Shown here: in pieces, positions 55,870 to 64,000 of the stretch | Position numbering within the stretch: the first letter of the stretch is position 1 | Layout: every line of letters begins with the position of its first letter | Position numbers and translations under genes: made by a program | Notes under the pieces: model-generated | Seen by the model: only the letters and a program-made list of their open reading frames with translations | Told to the model about the DNA's origin: nothing | Database searches by the model: none | Assembly (NCBI GenBank): GCA_963932465.1 | Contig: OZ010799.1 | Coordinates: 281,153,083 to 281,217,082 of the forward strand | Source: Maratus speciosus | Lineage: Eukaryota > Arthropoda > Arachnida > Araneae > Salticidae | Direction: 5' to 3' | DNA: 64,000 nt

Positions 55870-57000
55870 TATATTCAAGCAGTTACATCGGCATCCATTA
55901 CAGTGTTAAGCCGCTTAGCTGTTGCCACTTTAAAAAAACTTTTTTCAAGCTGATTTACATAATGAAAAATAAACTGGTATGGAAATAAATTATTATAAAA
56001 AAGATTAGCAGTAAATTTAAAAATCTGTGAACTCAAAAATTCTCTATTACTACAAATTCTATAAAATCTTTTAACTTGTCACAAAATAATGTTGATAAAA
56101 ACCTTTTTACTTAAATTTGAAGACCAGCGTGGCATTGATTAAGTATCAAAATTAAAAAAAAATCCCGTTTATCAAAAAGCTTAACTAATATATTGCTGTC
56201 TTTAATTAAAATGTCTAAATCCAAAAAATTAACATGCAAACTATCAACCATGGAACTATTAATAAAGAGGAACTGACATATCCTTAAAATAGTGAAGCTT
56301 CAACTATAACCGCTAGCAAAGGGGTTGTTTATCGACGGTGGAAACTCACACCAGTAGGTTTATATAGATATTTTAAACTTATTTAAACGCCTTATTTTTA
56401 CAAAATTTCAGTCATAAATAGTGGAAGAAACAATTTTTCATTTTTACTGGTAGGAGTTTTCTTTGGTGGTAGTTAGGCCCTGAGTTTCTGCCATATTGTG
56501 ACAACCATGGATACAAACCGAACGTTTTATAAGGCGTACTGACACCGGTAAAAACAAATAGAAATTTTTATGACAGTTTTGAAAAAAAATTCCATGAATA
56601 AGACGCTTCTTTAAGACGAAATCTTCTATTCAATTTTACTGGTGGGATGCTTGACCTATCGGTAGTCAGAAACTGGAGAACCGATTTCAAAAAAGCAGCC
56701 GCCATATTGTGACAACCTCTTCAGTTACTTCACTCGCAACTGGTAGACAATACACTATATGTCTCCTCCTTTTTATTCATAACTCCATTCTATCAACAGA
56801 AGCCTTTTTTAATTTTAAACATGGAGGATAGATATCGTTAATCGATACCAAAAATTTGTCATCGAACATTATTAAATCATCGATATACCTTAAAACTGCA
56901 AAACTCTTATTACTGTTTAAAACATAGTTAAATTCATAATAAAAAAGAAACAGATTAGTAGCAGAACTCGAAAAATTAGTACCCATACCAATGCCACATA
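55870..57000 (-). pseudogene. Penelope-like element reverse transcriptase relic
   Basis: From 56986 leftward the minus strand reads MGTNFSSSATNLFLFYYEF, then LRYIDDLIM (residues 32-40 of that frame), the RT catalytic YxDD. An IYPPCLKLKKAS segment follows. After a foreign stretch (56290-56770) it resumes with NFLDLDILIKDSNILVKLFD and, in another frame, FYRICSNREFLSSQIF and NNLFPYQFIFHYV. All fit PLE RT in order. It closely resembles the copy at 63 kb, so both come from one family. Confidence 0.78.
56290..56770. repeat. Insertion with internal ~210-bp duplication inside the PLE relic
   Basis: TTTTACTGGT.GGA, GGTAGT and GCCATATTGTGACAACC appear at about 56440-56510 and again at 56635-56717. The block separates two parts of the PLE RT that should be contiguous, so it is a later insertion. 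Class unknown. Confidence 0.65.
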
Positions 57001-57010
57001 CTTGGTAGAA

Positions 57011-57077
57011 AAGTAAGCTATTGAATGTAATAAAATTATGTTATTTTAATAATTTTATTACATTCAATAGCTTACTT
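57011..57077. repeat. Perfect hairpin, 29-bp arms and 9-nt loop
   Basis: AAGTAAGCTATTGAATGTAA at the left is matched exactly by TTACATTCAATAGCTTACTT at the right, and the arms continue to 29 bp. It sits exactly between the minus-strand PLE RT and a plus-strand coding relic. Confidence 0.95.
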
Positions 57078-57084
57078 GTCCCAA

Positions 57085-57525
57085 TTTTGAAACATTGTCC
57101 CAATTAAAAAAGCTTGTAAATTATTAATTAGAATTGGTAATATTGAAGAGTATGTTAATTTTCTTGTGTGTGATACCGATTTAGAATCTGTAATTTTAGG
57201 ATTTCCAGACTGTGCAAAATTTGATTTGAAAATTAATTGTGCTAGTTGTAATGACACTCAGGGAGATACTGTTATAAATTCATGTATAACCAGAAACAAA
57301 GTAAGATCTCTTCATTTCAATGTTAGAAATGAATATCAACATATGCAACCCGACTATGGAAAAACCATGGCTCCTCAATCCTTCGCGCAATCTATTGATA
57401 ATAATTCTAAATTAATTGGGGAAATAAATGCTATAGATAATGATAAATTAAGGGAAAAGTTAAGGGATTACTTATATATTTTTTCTAGAAACAAGTATGA
57501 TGTAGGGAAGAAACGAACTTAATCA
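57085..57525 (+). pseudogene. Possible Ty3/gypsy-type pol fragment
   Basis: A 118-codon open frame (57166-57522) with coding-like composition. Its C-terminus (LREKLRDYLYIFSRNKYDVG at residues 95-114) resembles the stretch just before RT in Ty3/gypsy pol (..L..Y.DIFS....DLG.T). Upstream residues include VILGFPDC and a CASCND pair. RT itself is absent because the frame stops and nothing follows. Assignment is by motif only. A different retroelement is possible. Confidence 0.42.
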
Positions 57526-57539
57526 CAGTGGCTTTATCG

Positions 57540-58139
57540 TATTTAAACTTATTACAATGTTTAAAAATGGGCATGCTTAAGAGCCATAATTCTTTTAAAT
57601 GTTAAGTAGAAAATAACTTTTTTTTTCAAGTATTAGTTTGTCCTTTTATTAAATTATCAACATTTGTTACATTCATATTTTTTTAATTTCCTAATATTAA
57701 GTAAGTTAACAACTTTAGTATGTATAAAATATTAAAGTTACTTTTATTCGTCACATTATGATTTATACTGCTTCACAAAAATTATTGCTTACATTCGAAC
57801 TCCAAAAGGCATCTTACCCTTAAATAATTGGCCATCTTAGCCATAGGTATGGGTAAGATGCCGAAATGCAAGTGTTCACAAAAACAAAAATTTTAATGCT
57901 TTATATAATATCTGTAAAATGAAATAAGGTTTTAAATGATAGATAAGGGTGCAAACGTCAACAAGAGATCAATGAATAACAAATAAAAAAACAGGCGATT
58001 TTTAAAACAATAACGTAAAAAACTACGGCATTTTCACCCAATTTACCCTATAAGTAGAAGTAGATGTCTCATATGCATTAGAATTATTTTTGGCAGGAAA
58101 AGGAATGTTTATCTAAATTACAATAATCAAAATGTAATG
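57540..58139. other. No gene; one short inverted repeat
   Basis: AT-rich. GGCATCTTACCC near 57808 is mirrored by GGGTAAGATGCC near 57850, a 12-bp stem. Nothing else recognised. Confidence 0.55.
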
Positions 58140-58490
58140 AAACGTCCATCCATTAAATTTGTATTTCTAAAATGAGATTGCTGAAAAAAAAACCTAAACT
58201 AAAATCTCTAAAAATGAATCCATTTTACTCCTTAATTTTCGCCATTATCTCCCTACACGTATATTGGTCACGTTGCATTAGTTTTTCTTTTTATACTTAT
58301 ACTCGTAAATACTGCGCCCTTCATGCATAAAATTGGAACTTCGGTCAAAAACACTGTAAAATCAACAGCGAAAGAGAGACTGGTTTTACAGAGCAAGAAT
58401 AAATGAGGTGTGACATTTTCGGCTTTCTGTTTATTCAAGCTGTTTCCTTGACGTTTCAATTATTGCCTGTTAGAATTAGCAGAAAAGCCG
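58140..58490. repeat. Dispersed repeat shared with 11280-11640
   Basis: Same order and orientation of shared phrases as at 11.3 kb (AAAATCAAC.GCGAAAGA, TTTCTGTTTATTCAAGCTG, TGCCTGTTAGAATTA). Copy B of the 2-kb segment begins about 200 bp further on. Confidence 0.85.
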
Positions 58491-58917
58491 AGCAACGATA
58501 TTTATTTCATTGCCTGCTTTACGGTTGTTGTAAATTTACTGCATAATTATTCCTTTAGCTGTAGATGGCAAATGAGCTTTATAATCACAAAATACGAAAT
58601 ATATTTATTTTACAGGAAAATAATTCAATTTCTGTATTGTTATTTCTATTCAGTTTATCTTTTCGTTTTCGTTTATTCTTTATTTGGTATAATAAAATAA
58701 TTTTATAATTAACAAATTACGAAGAACGCCTGATATCCGTACACCATACGCAGAAATTGGGAAATTTTTAGGGTACAAAATTCATGAATTCGGAAAGAGA
58801 TTTTTTTTTTAAATCCAGACTCAGAGAAGAAAAAAATTATCTAACCTAAGTTACGTTATCTACTTGCATATGTCATCCTTTCGTTCTTTCTTATAGCAGT
58901 ATAATATATATATATAT

Positions 58918-59084
58918 CAGTGGTGGAAAATTGGCGCAGAGGCGGAGCCTATTGACACCACTAAATTATAGCAGTATTTTGCCTCTTATCTAATGATCAA
59001 ACTTCTGAGTTTTTATTAAACTGAATAATACCATAAAAATTTAGTGGTGTCAATAGGCTCCACCTCTGCGCCAATTTTCCACCA

Positions 59085-59087
<3 letters not shown>
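58918..59087. mobile_element. 170-bp hAT-like MITE inside an (AT)n microsatellite
   Basis: CAGTGGTGGAAAATTGGCGC and GCGCCAATTTTCCACCACTG are inverted ends. The arms match for about 50 bp (with GCCTATTGACACCACTAAA inside). CAGTGGTG is a common hAT start. The flanks are TATATATA on both sides, so a target duplication is plausible but hidden by the microsatellite. Confidence 0.9.

Positions 59088-59167
<80 letters not shown>
59088..59167. repeat. (TA)n then poly(T)
   Basis: TA dinucleotides run to about 59124 and are followed by a 43-nt T homopolymer. Confidence 0.97.
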
Positions 59168-59169
<2 letters not shown>

Positions 59170-60549
59170 AGCGTGTATATTTTTATCCACTGAAAATTTA
59201 AGATTTAAAAATAGCAATAGTTTATTATTAAGTATCCTATTACGTAAGCATATCAGATGCGAGCTGAAATATCACCAGAAGAAAATATGTACAATCAGTT
59301 GACGTTCTTTCTTTCAATTTTATTTTATTTTATTACTTTTAAATCGCCTTTACTTAAAATTTCATACAAAAGAAAAGATTCTTACAAACGAACTACATTG
59401 TTTTGTTTCAAAAAATCTTATTTTATTTCACGTAATCTTGTTTACTAGTTCAATCAGAAAACTTCCACAAGAATAAATGGGCTTATTGTTTTCCATTATT
59501 ATTGATTGGAATAGTAGGATTGATGTAAAAGTTTAAAAAGAAATTTTTATTTTATGTTACTTTATTTTAAAACAATCATAGATTAAAAAGGATTTTTCTT
59601 TTTCTTGAATGCGGATTTATGTTTACTTTTCTGGAGTAATAAAATACTTCGATATTTTCTTTTCCATGCTATATACTAATAATGTTAGACTTTTTTGAAA
59701 GGAAAAACAGAATCTATCATACAAGAAGTCTGAATTCCCTCGGGCGAATTTTCATTCATGAGGCTCGCTCAGGTCTGGTCTTCAAACTTTCCACCAAGGT
59801 CCGGGCCCGTTCTTACCTTTTTGTGCAGTCTCAGATCTGGACTTCTTTCTTCGTAGAGTTTCTGCTCGGAGCGAAATTACTAACTCGATATCGAAACTAA
59901 AATTTCGGTCCTGGTTCGACTCAGCCTGTATGAAAACCGTTATCATATTAAACCATTAACTTCCCTCCCCCCTAGCCCGTGTCAGCTGGCATTTTTGAAA
60001 ATTATTTTTATAGAAATTATAGTGATATAGGACATTTGGTTAGCAAATACTTTAGAAATTTAATTTAGTTTAATAAATTACAGATATTATTTTTAAAAAT
60101 CTGCTTGTTTTGAGGAGCTTCAAAATTAGGATTTTAAACTGCCATCCTTTTTTTTCGTTCTAAAGCATGTTGATTTTCTTACTGAATCTTCATTTGAATA
60201 TATACGTCTAAGTACATTTTTTAAAGTATTGTTTATGCACGTCTAAGCGGTCATTAATTTTAATGTTATTGTTTATTCCATGCATTTTTATCATAATATG
60301 AAAATCTATGCGTAATCTATGCGTTAAGTAAGTGCGTTTTTAAATAGTTTTAATTCTTAGAAAAAAATGCTTCAAAATATCGGGATGTTTTGTAGAAATA
60401 GTTGGGTCGAGCCGGGCCGTGGCAATTTAGCTTTTGTACAAGCTGGGCTCGTGCGAAATTTCAGCTATTACAACGGGACTGTCAAATATTTTTTTTAACA
60501 GGTCGGGCCAGAAATTTGGCACTTTGCAGACCTCTATAATTGTTCAGTT

Positions 60550-61150
60550 TGCACTAAAAGTGTTCTAACTGTATTTGTTAGAATATTGTAATTATAGAAT
60601 TATGCTAAAAAATTATTACTTCCTTTTTTAGTTTTATACAAATTTGTTTGTTTAAGTATGATTAGTTCTTTAAGCTATGTTTCTGCCAAGTCAGCCGTCT
60701 CTCTGTCAGCAGCCTTTCTAAATTAATATAGACGAGTAATGAACTTTTTTTTGTTCACTTGCTCTAAATATATAACTCAATAAATTCATATTCGATACAG
60801 CCCCGCCTTTTTATTTTGTCTTATTATTTACAACAGAGCGTGGCTCACATATGTTCAAATGCACAGGTTTAGACAGATAGTGTGACGCAGTTCTTTTATT
60901 TTTCGTCTCTGAATTGGGTTTTCGAGGTAATAGTTTTTTTTTTGTTGTTGTTTTATCAGGCAGAATGGAATCTCAGAAAGATTTTTATGCAATTTCATTT
61001 TTGAAAGTGATAGTAACTTTTTTTTTGTCTAGAAAAGACGAGTCACTGCAATTTTTGGTGCAAAAGAATTAGAGGACTTTTTGGAACACGAATCAGCTGA
61101 AGGTAATGCTGGGGATATTGTGAAAGCGCAAAAGGCATATGCTGTACTAA
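60550..61150. other. No gene seen
   Basis: No coding frame or repeat recognised apart from short T runs. Confidence 0.5.
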
Positions 61151-61205
61151 AATAATAAAACTTTGTAAAAAATCAACAGAAAATAAAAACAATACATAGG
61201 ATGCG

Positions 61206-61239
61206 TTTCGAGCTAAAAATATTAACAGCTCGTCATCAG
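61206..61239 (-). ncRNA. Hammerhead-like core motif in the PLE 3' region
   Basis: On the minus strand CTGATGA (61239-61233) is followed by a GAGCT/AGCTC stem with an A/T-rich loop, then GAAACGCATC. Core strands and stem II match a hammerhead. Helix III would be only one or two pairs and its second pair is mismatched. Helix I is not visible. One extra nucleotide (C) lies before stem II, just as in the candidate at 49.08 kb. Probably a decayed copy. Confidence 0.4.
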
Positions 61240-62154
61240 ATACAGTAAACACGTGTTCATAAGGGGACAAGGTCAAAAATGAACTGAGAGGTAGATAATA
61301 GAGCTTGAAAAAATGCGATAGATGGTGCTAGCTGAAAGGAGCACATACAGAAGACGAACGTGTTGCCAAAATGATAGAAGAGAAATTGATAGGGAAAAAT
61401 GGAAATAAAAGAAATAAACAAAATTAAAATAAAATAAAAGACGTAAATTAAAAAATAAAAATATAAATAATAATAATAAAGAAAGAAATATAAAAGAAAA
61501 AAACAAAAGATCCCTTTTTTAAAAATCAAAATAAAAAGAAAAGAAACAAGTGAAGAGGGAAAAGAATTACAAAAGTAATTTCCACGCTGGAGAGAGGAAA
61601 GGACATTATGAGAGATCATTGACAAGATTATCAGAATTTTTACAAATAAAATATGCTTCATGAAAATCCAAGTGAGAGGAACAGGCAGGGGAAGAAATAA
61701 TTTTGGCCATGAAGAAATTGAAACAATGACGGGAAGACCAACAGTGAGAGAAGCAATCGAAGATTTAGAGATTTCGTGATTTGCAATATATCTCTCATGT
61801 TCGCCTAATCTGAATTTTAAATCTCTCTATATTTGAACAACATAACCTAAATTGCAAGAGCAAGGAATAAAATAAACAACCCACCGGTTCTCAGTCGGAA
61901 TGGGATATTTTAGAGAAGATAATTTAATTTTATTCATAGGTTTGAAGATAAATTTAAAATTAAAACGAGAAAGGATTTTAGCAATTTTAAAACAGAGAAG
62001 AGAATAAAAGGGCAGAACTATACAGTTAAAATTAGGAGGATTATTTGAATCAGAAAAAGGACGTTTAGGCTTATTACATTTATACAGAGCTTTATCAATC
62101 AAAGAGGGATTATAACCACGAGCTTTTAACATCAGCTTACACACAGAAATATAC

Positions 62155-62200
62155 GTTATATATATATATATATATATATATACGGTATATATATATAAAC
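62155..62200. repeat. (TA)n microsatellite
   Basis: Two TA runs separated by CGGTATA, within the PLE relic. Confidence 0.95.
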
Positions 62201-63740
62201 CAAGTAAAAGATTATACTTAGCCTGAACTAGCGCACCACCCCCCACCCCCTCACAGGAAAAGAACAATATAACCATTTGTAAAAAAATAAAACTAGGAAA
62301 AGACAGGCTGCGGCTTCATCGGCAGTGGGTTATGTTTCAACAGCAGCCGAGCATTCAAAAAAATATACATAAAATATGTATTAGTGGCAGTGGGTTTCAG
62401 CCAGAACAGTGAGTAGCAAAATCAAATGTTAAACAATCGATGGCTATTACCATATGCTCCCCCACCGGACCCTACACCACATTATTAAATGAATGCCTCA
62501 CATGGAACACAGTAAAAGATGCTAAAAATATGTTTGTTGAAAAAACCACACTTAACCAACTCAGCCACGTTGCCACAACCAAAAATATAAAACATAAAAC
62601 AAACTAAACAAGGTAGAATCCAACATCCAATCCACCAATCCAATTTCATTCCAAGTCTGTTGCCAATCAACACAGCACATCATCATAAAACCGTCCTTAA
62701 ACAGGCTTTGGGAAATATGAGTCATTCACTGACGTCGAAAAGCCATCGATCAATAATGAAGAAAATGTGCAAAATCTGAATATTTTTTTTAAATATAAAA
62801 TTTAAAGGAATATTGTTTTTATATTATAGATTACTTTTAAAATGAAATAATTCCTTTTTAAACAGATTTTTATCTGTACAAATTCTAAAAAAAACGAAAT
62901 ATTTGACTGATAATGATATTAATGTATATACGTTTGTAAATATTGGAGGACCAGTGAACAAGCTGATTCACCTGAAATTGAAAACTATTACGTTTATTGT
63001 AGATTGAAATATGTACTGTGTTACCAATTAAAATTATTTTTAAATCAAGCTAATCAGCCTCCAAACCATTATTATTTGTTTTCTTTAATGTCAGGGAATC
63101 AGGATAAATTTCTTGAGAAATTTCATTACAATCACTATTGAAGTTTAACACGATCAAGTCGTCTATGTATCTATAAGCGAGGAATTGGACATCAGCTTTA
63201 TTAATACTGTACTGAAACTCATAAAAAAATAAAAATAAGTTAGCAGCTGTAGATGAGTAGCTAGTACCCATACCAATTCCATTGATTTGTAAGTATATTT
63301 TAGATCCTGTATAAACATAATTGTTTTAAAGGCAAATCCGACATAATTTATTAATCAAGTTACAGTTGAAATCCGTAACATCTAAAACTAATTCCGCTGC
63401 ATTTAAAGTGCCCCCTTTAAACTATTAATAGGAATATTAGTAAACAAATTTTCAAAATCAGAAGGTTGGATAGAATTAATCCTATTGCTTTTTAATTTTT
63501 CAGCAATCTCGCAACTATTTGAAATAATCCAAAAACAATTACTGTCTTTGTACTTGTAGGGAAGACCAGGGGAATGGCGACACCTTAAGGGAATTTAAAT
63601 TTTTTCACCTCGAAAAAATGTTTATTTATTAATAGTAAAAATTCTAAAGCTGAATCATGATCTTTAGTATCTGTATAAATTTAACCGTAATCATAACTGT
63701 AAAGGAAGCATACATTAAAAAATATTTTTTAAACCTCTGC

Positions 63741-63785
63741 ACAGTGGCGGGATTACCCAGGATACTGGGATAATTCCGCCACTGT
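63741..63785. repeat. Near-perfect hairpin with a third partial copy
   Basis: ACAGTGGCGGGATTACCCAG is mirrored around a 4-nt loop by CTGGGATAATTCCGCCACTG with one mismatch. A further GGGTAATGCCGCCACT follows at 63791-63806 in the same orientation as the right arm. Possibly the end of a TIR element whose other end lies outside the window. Confidence 0.85.
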
Positions 63786-64000
63786 ACCAGGGTAATGCCG
63801 CCACTCTTTAATGACCTAGTACATGCACCAAATGGATACTAGGAAACACACAACCTACTGAAAATAGTTAGAAAGCAATGTAATTGAGCAGAATATTGGT
63901 TAAGCTTACAATTTACTTCATATTCCAAAGGTCACTCTGCTGAGTTGGCTCCACTACATTAAAATGAGGCCATTTCTCACCCGATTTGCATGGCGGCGGC

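Larger units (their letters stand above)
58690..60545. repeat. ~2-kb dispersed segment, copy B (copy A at 39880-42000)
   Basis: Matches copy A in order. It differs by a hAT-like MITE within TA repeats and a poly(T) tract (58900-59167), and lacks the ~545-bp block at 40885-41430. The final block has GGGTCGAGCCGGGCCGTGGC-like phrases, as in copy A. Confidence 0.85.
61180..63600 (-). pseudogene. Penelope-like element relic: RT, GIY-YIG endonuclease, 3' region
   Basis: Order on the minus strand: RT finger region with FENLFTNIPI near 63450; GIGMGTSYSSTAANLFLF near 63280; catalytic YRYIDDLIV (residues 33-41 of the 63271 frame); a foreign or decayed stretch (62280-62980); linker KARGYNPSLIDKAL and LPFY near 62150-61990; the GIY-YIG start WVVYFIPCSCNLGYVVQI near 61880-61828, where a stop replaces the next codon; RDLKFRLGEHERYI and EISKSSIAS after it; and a T-rich 3' region. 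GIY-YIG normally reads YVGQT at this place and here is YVVQI. Several stops and frameshifts show it is dead. Confidence 0.78.

Noticed and set aside
61257..61661. 134-codon Phe/Tyr-rich minus-strand frame
   Set aside because: Same cause: low-complexity T-rich PLE 3' sequence. Only its first part overlaps the GIY-YIG tail.
1..64000. A conserved host gene or bacterial-type operon
   Set aside because: No frame with host-gene motifs, no splice-connected exon series and no ribosome-binding-site spacing was found. All coding-like sequence resembles mobile-element or transposon-associated proteins.

Overview
The window is AT-rich eukaryotic DNA packed with repeats. I found no intact host protein-coding gene. 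Every recognisable coding remnant is from a mobile element or a transposon-associated protein: a Pao/BEL LTR retrotransposon, Penelope-like elements (PLEs) with GIY-YIG remains, jockey/CR1-type LINE pieces, a Helitron piece and a possible Ty3/gypsy pol piece. This mixture, with many foldback and TIR elements, hAT-like and piggyBac-like MITEs and microsatellites, suggests an arthropod, perhaps a chelicerate such as a spider. The taxon is inference.

Layout. 1-6.7 kb: small TIR and foldback elements, including a 187-bp foldback with 9-bp target duplications, and a diverged tandem duplication at 3.8-4.9 kb. 6.7-10.9 kb: a large inverted-repeat composite with CAGGGTGTCC ends, carrying a Helitron fragment and two tRNA-like heads, with a later MITE inserted at its right edge. 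11-16 kb: a LINE RT remnant and several foldback elements. 16.26-31.88 kb: one Pao/BEL retrotransposon on the minus strand with both LTRs, its pol internally deleted, interrupted by three later insertions. The largest is a 9.7-kb unit (16719-26449) with hAT-like ends and a perfect 8-bp target duplication in the Pao 3' region. It carries inverted arms around a ~148-bp satellite array with 7-mer higher-order repeats. The second (26857-28367) carries a cloverleaf tRNA-like sequence. The third is a 178-bp element lying in-frame within gag.

32-46 kb: a LINE endonuclease piece, a 145-bp tandem array, a tRNA-like sequence, a broken multicopy-type protein gene (34.9-36.9 kb), two copies of a TIR family that differ in the number of internal 173-bp repeats, and a plus-strand PLE relic. 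46-64 kb: more TIR elements, three further PLE relics on the minus strand, a candidate hammerhead ribozyme at 49.07-49.12 kb beside a PLE tail, perfect hairpins, long poly(T) and TA tracts, and a ~2-kb segment at 39.9-42.0 kb that recurs at 58.7-60.5 kb.

The coding relics do not work together as a pathway. The window reads as a layered record of insertions, and the nesting gives an order of events: Pao first, then the 178-bp element, the TACACTGT element and the hAT-like unit.
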